Assembly: GCA_027575765.1 (NCBI GenBank)
Contig: JANBPT010000333.1
Span: 1-43,500 of the forward strand
DNA length: 43,500 bases
Direction: 5' to 3'
DNA from: Tieghemiomyces parasiticus
Taxonomy: Eukaryota > Kickxellomycota > Dimargaritomycetes > Dimargaritales > Dimargaritaceae
Shown: one piece after another, positions 8,978 to 18,539 of the stretch
Numbering within the stretch: position 1 is the first letter of the stretch
Layout of the letters: each line of letters begins with the position of its first letter
Position numbers and translations under genes: made by a program
The notes under the pieces: model-generated
Seen by the model: only the letters and a program-made list of their open reading frames with translations
Told to the model about the DNA's origin: nothing
Databases searched by the model: none

Positions 8978-11353
8978 TTAGTCGATACACCAAAGTTCCA
9001 AACGCTCGACCACATTCGTCTCGGGACAGCTCATATCACCGCCCATGTATCCTTTGGCCATTTCAAAGTCCTCTTGGTCAGTCATAAGTACCAGCTCATC
9101 ATCTTCGTCACGGTACTTGATGCGTACCTGGGCGACCTGCTGCAGCTGCAACGACAACGACGGCGCGGTGGCACCGCCGGCCGTGCCGGGTGGGGACGGT
9201 TGGATCGATCCGACGGACGACGGTGGGGTCGATTGGCCGTACTTGGACGCCTGCCCACCGTAGAGATCAGACCCCCCGTCAAACGACGACTCGTTCTCAC
9301 CGATCGCGGCAGCCGACGAAGGGCTGGCTTTACCCCCGATTTTACGAAGGTGTGCCGAGACTTTGGCTTGCAGTTTGCCCACCAGCTCGTCATAGGTAAT
9401 GTGGGCGTCCACGAGCAACTTAAGCAGGTCGTCACGGTAGTGCACCTTGACAGAGGTCTTACCCATCGGAATGGCCAGCTTGGGCCGACCAGGCAGCTCG
9501 TATAGCCCGCCGTTGAGGGATCCGTCGTCGAACGGAGAATGCGGTCCGTTTGCACCGTTGTTGTAGTGGCCGCCAGTAGATACGCCGAGCGGCGAGGTGG
9601 CGGCTGATTCGCCCATGTGATTGTTGTCGAGGTTGGGCCGTCGCATGGACCCCCCGCCTCCTCCGTTGCTGCCGGCGCGGTTGAGGCCTCGGGCGGCTAG
9701 GCTGGGCGACCGGTGGGGTTGGTGCTGTTGCGGCGATGAGTGACCGGGCGGTGGGGTCATGGCCGAGTCGTGAGAGAGCATCCGGTGCACCCGAGGCCCG
9801 CCACTGGTATCGGATGGCGCCCCCGTAGCTTGCCAGTTAGAGTGCAGAGCCATGGCGGCGTTGTTGAGGTCCGCCGAATGTTGGTGGTAGCTACGGTCAA
9901 AGGGGGCACTGTGGATCTCGGGTGCGGTTCGGTTTACGTCCGTCATGATCCGGCGCATACTGGGCAGGTGGGTCAGGTTCTGCGGAGACCCTAGGCCGGG
10001 GGCGCCGTTTCCGCGGGGCGGACTGCCGTTAGGGTTGGACGGCCGACGGGCCATGGTGAGGCTGCGCATGGCCCCGTGCGGCGCCGGTCCCATGGAGTGG
10101 TGAGATCCGCCGTTCATACCGGCGGGGGCGCCGATGGTGGTGGCGGACCGGCTGAGACTCGGGTGAGACGGGCGGCCGTCGGCGGCACCGCTGAGGTGGG
10201 CCATCCTCGAGAACTGGTTGTTTTTGTAGGGGTTGCTCTGGCCCGGCGCATGGCGCACCGAAAGGGTACTGCTGAGGCCGCTGGAAGAGGCCTGCGGAAT
10301 CGGGTTGGACGTCTGGTCCTGGGAAGCCTTACGGGCAATGGCGCCCTGGAAGCCGGTGTACGTGTCCTTGTCGTCCATGGCGGCCACTACCTTGGAGTTT
10401 CCCAGGTAGTCGACCTTTTTGGAGTTCTTTACTTTGCTCTCGGCGGGCCGGTACAGAATACCCTTGGGCACGGCGATAAGCGGGCAGCTTTTGCCCTCGT
10501 TGTCGATGGCCCGGGAGATGATGGCGTGGCGTTTCTCTTTGCGATCCTGCTGGGCGGCCAGGAGGTCGTTCATGCCGCTTGGTTTGTCGCCCAGTTCGAA
10601 AAAGCACAGGCCACGGTTGTACAGCACATCACACGAGTAGAGCTTATAGTCCAGGCCGATCTGCGTGTAGTCGATAAACAAGTTGCCCCGCAAGTACAGG
10701 TGGGCGTCGTTGAAATCGTCCATGGCCGACTGGAACTCGCCCAGCGACATGTTAGCCACTCCCTTCTGGAAGTAGGCAATGGCGAAGTACTGATCGAGAG
10801 TGAGAGCCTGGAAGTAGGAGTTGACCTGATAAATGAGGACGGGTAGTAGTGATAAATGCATGCGGGAGGGAAGAGGGGAATGATTGAGGTTAGTGCCGTT
10901 TGGGTGACAAGGGTAAAGCCAGCGGCGGGAAACAGCGCTGCGAGTCTGGAAGCTGCTACGCGTGAGTTGGTCGCCGGGCCAAAGTATGGCAAGTCTAAAG
11001 TCAGCGACCCCGAGGAACAGTACCCAGGGCGACCAGTCCTTAGGCGTACAGGGGTCAGATAACTCTTCATTGTCTGCTCGCTGACCATGCCGCCCCATTG
11101 GCTTGGCCACATGTGCACCTCGCACCACTGATTGCAGGCGGTGGTTCAAGGCTGGGCGAGACATCTCCTGAATTCCTTCACTACTTACCGCTCCTTCAAA
11201 GTCGCCCAGCATGGACAGAATGAGGCCGATGTTGAAATGTATCTTGGCAGAGTCGGCGATGCCGTAAAAGACTTCCAACGAGGCCTCGTAGTCGCCGGCA
11301 TCGAAGGCATCGGTGGCCCGTGCCCATTGCTCGAGTTCAGCCTTGAGACTCAT
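8978..11353 (-). CDS. noxR: NoxR, p67phox-like NADPH oxidase regulator, two exons
   Basis: The exons are 11353-11189 and 10825-8978, giving 670 residues. The N-terminal TPR domain (about 1-160) starts MSLKAELEQW and contains YLRGN with R101, equivalent to Arg102 of p67phox, which binds Rac-GTP. The fungal NoxR activation segment follows (VPKGILYRPAESKVKN and DYLGNSKVVAA, about 174-205). A low-complexity Ser/Pro/Gly region spans about 225-500. A C-terminal PB1 domain has its basic lysine strand at SVKVHYRDD (about 513-521) and its acidic OPCA motif at KYRDEDDELVLMTDQEDFEMA (about 625-645), split by an unusual linker. The family role is to activate NoxA/NoxB to make superoxide for polarised growth and differentiation. 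The intron is a stopless multiple of three, so an ORF-only reading gives a false 791-residue protein. No Nox catalytic gene lies in the window. Confidence 0.94.
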   Translation of the reverse strand: MSLKAELEQWARATDAFDAGDYEASLEVFYGIADSAKIHFNIGLILSMLGDFEGAVSSEGIQEMSRPALNHRLQSVVRGAHVAKPMGRHGQRADNEELSDPCTPKDWSPWVLFLGVADFRLAILWPGDQLTRSSFQTRSAVSRRWLYPCHPNGTNLNHSPLPSRMHLSLLPVLIYQVNSYFQALTLDQYFAIAYFQKGVANMSLGEFQSAMDDFNDAHLYLRGNLFIDYTQIGLDYKLYSCDVLYNRGLCFFELGDKPSGMNDLLAAQQDRKEKRHAIISRAIDNEGKSCPLIAVPKGILYRPAESKVKNSKKVDYLGNSKVVAAMDDKDTYTGFQGAIARKASQDQTSNPIPQASSSGLSSTLSVRHAPGQSNPYKNNQFSRMAHLSGAADGRPSHPSLSRSATTIGAPAGMNGGSHHSMGPAPHGAMRSLTMARRPSNPNGSPPRGNGAPGLGSPQNLTHLPSMRRIMTDVNRTAPEIHSAPFDRSYHQHSADLNNAAMALHSNWQATGAPSDTSGGPRVHRMLSHDSAMTPPPGHSSPQQHQPHRSPSLAARGLNRAGSNGGGGGSMRRPNLDNNHMGESAATSPLGVSTGGHYNNGANGPHSPFDDGSLNGGLYELPGRPKLAIPMGKTSVKVHYRDDLLKLLVDAHITYDELVGKLQAKVSAHLRKIGGKASPSSAAAIGENESSFDGGSDLYGGQASKYGQSTPPSSVGSIQPSPPGTAGGATAPSLSLQLQQVAQVRIKYRDEDDELVLMTDQEDFEMAKGYMGGDMSCPETNVVERLELWCID
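10826..11188 (-). other. Stopless 363-nt intron of noxR
   Basis: The intron starts GTAAGT (11188-11183) and ends TTTATCAG (10833-10826). It is 121 codons long with no in-frame stop. Splicing joins DFEGA to VNSYFQALTLDQYFAIAYFQ, which restores the continuous TPR sequence known for fungal NoxR. Retention would insert 121 residues between TPR helices. Confidence 0.9.
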
Positions 11354-13800
11354 CGTTACCAGGAGAAGGGGAAGGGGCGCCGCTTCTACGGGAAACTAGG
11401 CAATGTAAAAGGAAGGGTCGGGGGGTCCAAGGGCGACGCCGGGAAAGCGCGGCGAAAGGAGGGAAGGTGATGGCAGAGAAAGCCGGCTGTCCTTGCGTGT
11501 AGCGTGGGATGCAGTCGGGTACGAATAAATAACTGGCGAAGAGACGGGGTGAGGTGAAGGACAATGTAGCTGCCTGGGTTCTGCGATGTAACAGGTTAAA
11601 AGGTGGTAGGGGGGAGGCCGCCAGCTGGTAGTGACCAACCGGGGCCGGCAGTATTGGCCCGGGGGTTTCAGGGACGAGGCCGGGATATAACAGCTGGGCC
11701 AAAGGAATTGCACTCTTCAGAGCGTGTGTGTCACTGGCTATTCCCGTTTGGTGACCGAAAGAAACCGATGGGTGGGCCTTTCAACCGCGATGAGCGCTGA
11801 CCGGAGGATGTAATGAGCGGTGGGTCGACGTTGTGAGTAAGGTTAAAAGGGGGAGAGCCGAGGGTTCGGCGTGGACGTAAAGGGGGCGGGAGGAGAGCGT
11901 GCTACTATGGTGGGCAGGGTCCGAGGGGTGGCTGGGAGTGGAGGGCCAAATACACATACATATGCACACTATGGGTGCAGATCCAAACGGTAGAGAGAGA
12001 GGGAGGCCGAATGGGCGGGCGGGCGGCAACGCTGGCTGTTGTATCAAGTTTTGAAGGACCTGAACAGAACCCGGGCAGGGCCGAAGGCCGGTTAAATACC
12101 CCGACGTCTCCCAGGTGCCAGACCGGGCGGGAGGGGAGGGGTTCTCCTTAACAGGCCGAGAAGGTGAACGGGAGGGGGAGGGGAAAACATGCACCCATCA
12201 GACGGTACACCGCAACCGGAAGGCCCCCGCGTTCTCTTTGCCGGGCTGCCCAGCGAAAACAGTGGCGCCGGACATATTAAACGGCTAATGCATACTGCAG
12301 GTGATTCCAGCCCCCCTTCCCTTCAATCGCGTATCGACTGCGCTGGCCCCGGGTCATCCGACCCGGCAGCCCCGCCCCTAGTAACCCGAGTCCGGCTGTC
12401 ATGTGTGTGCCGTCTCGCCATCCTGCCACCACTTCGGCGGTACCCGTGCCGCGCGGGGTCATCAACCCCCGATCCGCACTAAACCCCTGACGCCATGGTG
12501 TCCAGAGCAGAGGAACGGCGACCGAGAGGCCTCGGACCCGGAGGGCACGCACAATGCTGCAAGCATCGGCCGGTACGTCTGCACAGCTCACCACCATCTC
12601 GAGGTCGCCCCGGCCATCAGCCAGTACGCTCCTTCCTCGGTCCTTCTCCCCTTCAGCTAGGCCGGTTAATAGGCCTACGGTGCGTTGTTGCCTGGGCCGA
12701 GTACACAATCGATACCCAGACTTTCTAAACTTAACCTACGAAGGATTCGCCGTTCATCTCCTCCCCGGCGCCTGGACCAAAGACCAATTAGTGAGCGCTG
12801 GTGTAACTGGTTGGCGATAATCACGACGCTAAAGTTGGGGCAGATCACGCGAGGAGCGTAGGCAGTTTTACTTGGATCTCTATCCGCCACCCCGTGAAAG
12901 GTCAGACTGCATCCGTGGTGGCCTGAGAGAATGGATCGGACGCTAAAGCATCGCCCAGCTATCGCGTGTAGGCCATCGTTAGCCTGGCCCGTCACACGAC
13001 GTTGACCATTAACAGCCCGCCATCAAGCTGGCGAACAACGAAGTTCGGAAACGTGCAGCACAATCGCGAAGGCGGTTGCAACAATGTGGCGGGGCCACAT
13101 GGCGTAATGCCGGCCGGGCTGAGGTAAGAAGCGGTATACGGTGGGGGCGTGTATCGTAAACCCTGTAACCGGCAGATTCACAAGACCATCCTACTAACGG
13201 GAACGGGGGAGAGGGGCAATGATTCGCCCGTCGTGAACGCTGTCGACAATCACTACTTCGATAAACATCAGAGTCTCATTGAGGGCAGTTCTATAAAAGA
13301 CCAGTCCAATTTCGGCAAATGCGCGCCAGGGTTGGGCGCTGTCGAAAGCGGCATATTGGCGTACGGGGACGCTCCAGACGTGCAAACTTCGCTAAATAAA
13401 CCAGGGGTGGGAGGAAAGGTCGTGGGGAACGCTTTAGTACCATAGCAATGCAGTATACGCCAACCTCACCAGTCTAAGCAAGTTCATGTGGTCTTCGAAT
13501 GCTCGTTTATGAATGATAATAGTGATCAAGATGAGAACGGATTAGAGACGCCAAGGCTCACAGTATGCCAACAATGACCTGAACGTTCCATTCCGGCTTC
13601 TCACTCCTTCGCGGCCTGGGCGGCCGAGCTGGTTGGCAAATCCAAAGAGCTAATAGTAAAGGTCAGGGGATAAGGGAGCACGGCTTCAGGCGGCTGCGAG
13701 GGGGGGGGGGCAAGTGAAGCGTAGCTAAAAGCAAACAGGCCTCCCTCCCTCCACCCCCCTACCTGGAGCTCGACAAATGAGGCCCATACATCCCGCACCA
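11354..13800. other. Intergenic stretch, noxR promoter side, no convincing gene
   Basis: The first part (to about 12200) is C/T-rich on the minus strand, like other leaders here, and probably serves noxR. From 12200 to 13600 there are frames of up to 143 codons on both strands, but none has a domain, a signal peptide or a consistent splice structure. A ten-G run lies near 13690-13700. Confidence 0.45.
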
Positions 13801-16014
13801 TTAGGCTAGTTCGAGGTCCTTAGCAAGCTGGGCGGCCGCGATCGGATGGTAAATACCGCGGTTCTCGCTGAACGTCTTACGGGCGAGCTTCGCGCCCTCG
13901 TCGCCAGCCGCATAGAGCGAGCGATACAGCGGGCGGATGTATTTCATCCGGCCTTGCTCGAGCACGAACGTTACGACGGCGTCAAAGATGGGGATGTAGC
14001 GTGCGCGGAGGGCCACCATCTGCCAGCGGAACCGAACCTCGGCGTTACGCACCGTCGGAAACTCATACGTCTTACCCAGCGCCTCCACCGCTGCGGTCGG
14101 CAGCGGATCGGCTTCTAGGAGCAGCTCCATAAACACGGCGGTCTGGTCAGTCGAAAAGTCGGCCAGATCGGACGACTTGAACCCTGTGTAGGCGTCGTCC
14201 TGGTCTTTCTGACCCGCCGCCGTCTGCCAGCGTTCCGCCAGGTGCTGGCAGTCCTTCATGAGGGTCTGGTCAAATTGCGGGGTCACCGGGGGCATCCCGG
14301 GCTTGTTGAGCCAGGCATCCCAGTCCACCTCGCCCAGCAGCCGCTCGGCCTCCTTTTCGCCGGCCGGATGGTACTCCTTAAAGTAATACACCAGGAAATC
14401 CTTCCACTGGGCCTCGCTGATGGACTGGCCTGCGAAGTGACGAATGTAGGCCTTCATGTAGGGCTCAAAAATCTCGGGACCACCCAGGTGCTTTTCGAGG
14501 TAGAAGAGCAGGTTAAAGCCCTTTTCGTAGGGGACGGTCGAGAAGGCGTCGTCCGGGTCCTGGTCGGTGAGGTCCACGTTGAGCGCCGTGAACGGGTGGT
14601 CGGCTCCGTAGAAGCGAACGGCCGTCTCGAGCTCCTTCCACCCCAGGATGGCCGCGAACTGACGCACAGGTTCGCCGTGCATACGGCCCAGGATCTTGCG
14701 CTCGACAAAGACCGTCCATCCTTCGTTGAGCCAGAAGGAGGTCCAGTCCTTGGTGGTGACGAGGTTGCCCGTCCACGAGTGCGAAATCTCGTGGGCCACA
14801 ACGTCCACCAGCGACCGGTCGCCAGCGAGCAGAGTCGGGGTGACGAAGGTCAGACAGGGATTCTCCATCCCTCCAAACGGGAATGACGGTGGGACCACCA
14901 GCAAGTCGTACCGGCCCCACTGGTAGGGCGTGAGGAGGCGCTCGGCGATTTCGATAAACTTTTCGGTATCGACAAACTCCCAGGCCGCCGCATCAACCAC
15001 CTCAGGCTCGGTCCACACGGTACTGCGCGGCCCAATCTCCTTACCCTGGAGGTTGCCCACCACCAGGGCGATTAGGTAGGACGGCATGGCGGTGTCCTGG
15101 CGGAACGTGAACGTGGTGGTCTTGCCCTCCGCGGCGGCGGTGTGGCCCGTGGACAGGGCGCTCATGAGGGCGGTGAGCGGCTGCGGGGCATGGATCGACG
15201 CCTCGTAGGTTAGCTTGACGCCGGGGGAGTCCTGGCAGGGTACCATGGTGCGCGCGTGGATGGCCTGGCACTGGGTGAACAGATAGGGGTGCTGTTTGCC
15301 GGCCGTCTGCTCCGGGGTCAGAAACTGCAGGGCGGAAGACTCGTGCGTGGTCTCGTAGCGGATCCGCACCAGGTACTCCGAATCTACCACCCGAGTGTCG
15401 TGGCCTAGGGACACGTGCAGCGCACGGCCAAACTTGGGGTGCGGGGCGGCCAGGTGGTAGTCCACGGTGCGGAAATCGGTAGCAGTCATGGCCGCCGGGT
15501 CCGTGGCGGGCGCTGGTGCCACTTCGACCCCCTGGATGACCAGGTACTTGGTGTCAAAGACCACCTCAGAGGCATCGGCGTTGGCCACCCGCACGCGGTG
15601 GGTTACCGACCCGGCCAGTACTGAACGGTCAAAATCGACGGTGAGGTCCAGGGCCAGGTGGCGGGTGTACGCCTGGTCAGTGTTGCCGAAAGAGGTCGGG
15701 TCAACCGGGGTGGGCGAGGGCTTCTTGTCGGCGTCGGTGCGCATAGTGCGAAAGCCGTGGGAGAGCGACGAGTAAGGTGGGGGCGGACGGAACTGCGGGT
15801 AAGGCGAGGAAGGATGGCTGCGTAAGGCGGCAGCAGAGGAAGAGGTACGAGGCAATGTGTTGAATGACGAAAGCTGGCGGGAAGAGGAAAGGGATGCAGA
15901 GTCGGCTGGGGTTTCAGGCTCCTTACTCCTGAGGATCAGACCCGCCTTGTCGTCGTCAACGGCGGCGGCCCAATCGTAGGCGGGTAGAGCGATGCGTGAC
16001 TGCGTACAACCCAT
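13801..16014 (-). CDS. LAP2: Leukotriene A4 hydrolase/aminopeptidase (M1 family)
   Basis: Numbered from this ATG the protein has 737 residues. The zinc site is HEISH plus the downstream glutamate (H408, H412, E431) in AHEISHSWTGN and WLNEGWTVF. The exopeptidase motif GGMEN lies at 381-385. The catalytic tyrosine is Y496 in VPYEKG, and the basic C-terminal residues are in GRMKY. Family enzymes remove N-terminal residues from peptides, and LTA4 hydrolases also hydrolyse epoxides; the aspartate matching human Asp375 is kept (D488). A Ser/Pro-rich stretch precedes the catalytic part, which begins near residue 103. Three in-frame ATGs are candidates: 16092 (poor context, basic 26-residue extension), 16014 (good context, MGCTQSRI) and 15744 (MRTDADKK, close to the usual family start). 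I chose 16014 for its context. PFS2 is divergent. Confidence 0.93.
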   Translation of the reverse strand: MGCTQSRIALPAYDWAAAVDDDKAGLILRSKEPETPADSASLSSSRQLSSFNTLPRTSSSAAALRSHPSSPYPQFRPPPPYSSLSHGFRTMRTDADKKPSPTPVDPTSFGNTDQAYTRHLALDLTVDFDRSVLAGSVTHRVRVANADASEVVFDTKYLVIQGVEVAPAPATDPAAMTATDFRTVDYHLAAPHPKFGRALHVSLGHDTRVVDSEYLVRIRYETTHESSALQFLTPEQTAGKQHPYLFTQCQAIHARTMVPCQDSPGVKLTYEASIHAPQPLTALMSALSTGHTAAAEGKTTTFTFRQDTAMPSYLIALVVGNLQGKEIGPRSTVWTEPEVVDAAAWEFVDTEKFIEIAERLLTPYQWGRYDLLVVPPSFPFGGMENPCLTFVTPTLLAGDRSLVDVVAHEISHSWTGNLVTTKDWTSFWLNEGWTVFVERKILGRMHGEPVRQFAAILGWKELETAVRFYGADHPFTALNVDLTDQDPDDAFSTVPYEKGFNLLFYLEKHLGGPEIFEPYMKAYIRHFAGQSISEAQWKDFLVYYFKEYHPAGEKEAERLLGEVDWDAWLNKPGMPPVTPQFDQTLMKDCQHLAERWQTAAGQKDQDDAYTGFKSSDLADFSTDQTAVFMELLLEADPLPTAAVEALGKTYEFPTVRNAEVRFRWQMVALRARYIPIFDAVVTFVLEQGRMKYIRPLYRSLYAAGDEGAKLARKTFSENRGIYHPIAAAQLAKDLELA

Positions 16015-16658
16015 CGCGAGTGGGTGGATATGGGACAGAGAATACAAGGCGACGCGGGAACGCAGGCGGGGGTGCAATGCCTTGAGAAGCATGTAGGCGT
16101 AGGAAACCGGTTGAACGGTGAAGGAACGGCCGAGGTGTTTAAGAGTAGAAGCCACGAGTGGAGAGGACTGCCTATCCGAATGGCAAGGAGGGGGGGCACG
16201 TCACGCCTCCGCGTACCGTGAAAGGTCTGTAGGCTGTGTCAGGTGCTCTTCACTACCCTTTGGAGTGGCGCTCACTTATTCCAGGGTACAGAGATTGTCG
16301 CCGTTCATGTGGATGTGCGCTTTACTCACCCTATCGGCGACTCTATGCCCAGTACACAGCGGACTCAAGCGTACCGCCGTTAGAAGCTGCCCTCGCGGTA
16401 GCCAGCCAAATAAGTCACATGATGATACCGCCGCGACGGACCCTTGGATACACTCCCCCTGCCAGGCGAACACTCGAAAACCCACAAGGCCCAATTGGCA
16501 CCGAGCACGGCTGGTTGACATGCTCCGTCACAACCCGGACCAGCCTCTGTTACCCAATTGCTCAGCATCATATTCCACCTCCCTTTGGTACCACATTCCC
16601 TCGTATCGTCCCTCCCTCCACGGGTTCCTCTCATCGCCGCTGCTGACCCCCCCCCGCC
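16015..16658. promoter_or_regulatory. Divergent promoter region between LAP2-like gene and PFS2
   Basis: About 640 bp separate two head-to-head ATGs. The PFS2 side turns C/T-rich on the plus strand from about 16540, as a leader would. No clear TATA box was seen for either gene, which is common for housekeeping genes. Confidence 0.6.
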
Positions 16659-18539
16659 ATGCAGTTCGACGGCAAGCAACTCCGCAAGCCGGTGTACCGC
16701 CGTACGGTCGACTACAACGCGTCGATTGCACGCACCATTGAGACCCGCACCTTACGGCTCCGGCGGCCGTTCCAATGGCACACGCGCATTAGTCGAGACC
16801 ACGTCGTCGATCTCCTCACCCCGCATGCCCTGGCCGATGCACCAGCCCAGGCAGCTGCCGCTCATTTTGTGCATTCCTCCGTCAACAAGATCCGTTGCCC
16901 CATCAACGTGGTGCGGTGGAACCCGGACGGCCGGCGGCTCACAACGGGGTCTTCACACGGAGAGTTCACCCTCTGGAATGGCCTCAAATTCAACTTTGAG
17001 ACCCTCTTACAGGCCCACGACTCCGCGGTACGGGTCATGGAGTGGAGTCACAACGGTAACTACCTAGTCACGGGAGACCAGTCCGGCGTCATTAAGTACT
17101 GGCAGTCCAATATGAACAATCTCAAGCTGTTCCAGGGCCACAAGGAATCGATCCGTGGACTCTCCTTCGCCCCCAGCAGTCTCAAGTTTGCCACGTGCGG
17201 CGACGACGGACTCATCAAAGTGTGGGGATTCAACGAGGCGACCGTCGAACGCACACTCAGTGGCCACGGGTGGGACGTGCGATGCGTCGACTGGCACCCG
17301 TACAAGGGTCTGTTGGCATCCGGCAGCAAGGACAACATGGTCAAGCTCTGGGACCCCAAGACGGGCCAGAACCTCACCACGCTTCATGGCCACAAGAGCC
17401 CCATCCTCGACCTCAGTTGGAACCGTAACGGCCACTGGCTGGGCGTGACGTCCCGCGAGCAGGTCATCAAAATATACGATATTCGGGCCATGAAGGAATT
17501 GCAGAACTTGCGCGGTCATGAAAAAGAAGTCACTACGCTCGCCTGGCACCCGGTTCACGAGCGACTCTTTGCGACGGGCGGATCCGACGGCACGATTATG
17601 CACTGGCTCGTCGGCGAGAAGGACCCGCTCAGTGTCGTTGAGACCAAGACAAATTATCCCAGTCGGTACCGTGAATGGAACGGGCCCACCGACTATAATC
17701 CCATCTGGTCCCTAGACTGGCACCCTGAAGGTCATATTTTGGTGTCCGGCTCAAACGACCATACCACTCGGTTCTGGTCTCGGCTACGGCCTGACCAGCC
17801 CGTCCGCGACGACGTGGCTCGTACCTCCGGCGATGAGGACGGTGCGTCTGGCGATGAGGACATGCGGGATAACTTTGTTCCGGGGCTCTCCGGTCCCTCA
17901 GGTCCAGGCCGACCACACCATCCGACCCCGCGCCAGCCCGCCCCGTACGGCGGTACAGGCGGGGCCATTCCGGGCCTTGCTGGTGGCTCCAGTGGCGGTG
18001 GTGGCCGGGGCGGCGGTGGACCTCCTGGACTGTACCAATCGGGTGCCCCGCTACCCCCGCAGGACAGTGTCCGACCCGGATCGCGATTTGGTCCACCTCC
18101 ACCGCCACCACCTGGAGGGCCACCCTCTACCGCGCCGCACGGCTCCCACCACCAGAATGGTGGTTACGGTGGCCGGGGCGGCTTTAACCATAATCACCCG
18201 CCCCCGCCACCCGGAGGGCCACCTACCGCGCCCTATGGTAACCACCACCAGAATAGTGGCGGCGGTGGCTACGGTGGCCGGGGCGGCTTTAATCATAGTT
18301 ACCCACCCGATCGCGATCATCAAGATGGCGGGTACGCTGGTCGGGGTGGCCATAACAGTAATTTCCCGTCCAGCCGTGACAACCACCAACAGCCACCCCA
18401 GCACCCGCCAGCCCACTACCAGAACTACGGCGGCGGTCGGGGTGGCGGCTATCAGCCAGGTCAGGCGCGGCCCCACCATCCCTATAATCAACAGGGCCGC
18501 GGTGGACCTCGATCACGGTACCCCCCGCATCCACGGTGA
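16659..18539 (+). CDS. PFS2: Pfs2/WDR33 polyadenylation factor WD40 subunit
   Basis: A single-exon frame of 626 residues. The family N-terminus ([17 protein letters not shown]) precedes WD40 repeats covering about 70-375, with repeat ends such as SGVIKYW, DGLIKVW, DNMVKLW, QVIKIYD, DGTIMHW and DHTTRFW. Pfs2/WDR33 is the scaffold of the cleavage and polyadenylation factor. In animals WDR33 contacts the AAUAAA signal with CPSF30; in yeast Pfs2 bridges endonuclease and poly(A) polymerase modules. From about 385 the protein has an acidic spacer, then a long Gly/Pro/His/Arg tail with GRGG and PPPPPGG blocks, about 150 residues beyond yeast Pfs2 and more like WDR33. It is nuclear by family. I chose the first ATG, which sits at the end of a C/T-rich leader. 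Confidence 0.97.
   Translation: MQFDGKQLRKPVYRRTVDYNASIARTIETRTLRLRRPFQWHTRISRDHVVDLLTPHALADAPAQAAAAHFVHSSVNKIRCPINVVRWNPDGRRLTTGSSHGEFTLWNGLKFNFETLLQAHDSAVRVMEWSHNGNYLVTGDQSGVIKYWQSNMNNLKLFQGHKESIRGLSFAPSSLKFATCGDDGLIKVWGFNEATVERTLSGHGWDVRCVDWHPYKGLLASGSKDNMVKLWDPKTGQNLTTLHGHKSPILDLSWNRNGHWLGVTSREQVIKIYDIRAMKELQNLRGHEKEVTTLAWHPVHERLFATGGSDGTIMHWLVGEKDPLSVVETKTNYPSRYREWNGPTDYNPIWSLDWHPEGHILVSGSNDHTTRFWSRLRPDQPVRDDVARTSGDEDGASGDEDMRDNFVPGLSGPSGPGRPHHPTPRQPAPYGGTGGAIPGLAGGSSGGGGRGGGGPPGLYQSGAPLPPQDSVRPGSRFGPPPPPPPGGPPSTAPHGSHHQNGGYGGRGGFNHNHPPPPPGGPPTAPYGNHHQNSGGGGYGGRGGFNHSYPPDRDHQDGGYAGRGGHNSNFPSSRDNHQQPPQHPPAHYQNYGGGRGGGYQPGQARPHHPYNQQGRGGPRSRYPPHPR
18099..18302 (+). repeat. Tandem duplication in the PFS2 tail
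   Basis: Two adjacent copies of about 33-35 codons each encode PPPPPGGPP, then a HHQN segment, then [10 protein letters not shown] (protein residues 481-513 and 514-548). They differ by small insertions and substitutions, so the duplication is not brand new. Confidence 0.8.

Noticed and set aside
10076..10846. 256-codon plus-strand frame opposite noxR, Val/Gly-rich
   Set aside because: It lies wholly antisense to the conserved TPR exon and has no domain; it is a by-product of G/C-rich third positions.
12277..12708. 143-codon minus-strand frame in the noxR-LAP2 spacer
   Set aside because: It has no recognisable domain, competing open frames on the other strand and no splice or promoter signals.
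14242..14886. 214-codon plus-strand frame opposite the aminopeptidase catalytic region
   Set aside because: The minus strand here encodes the HEISH zinc site; the antisense frame is a shadow.
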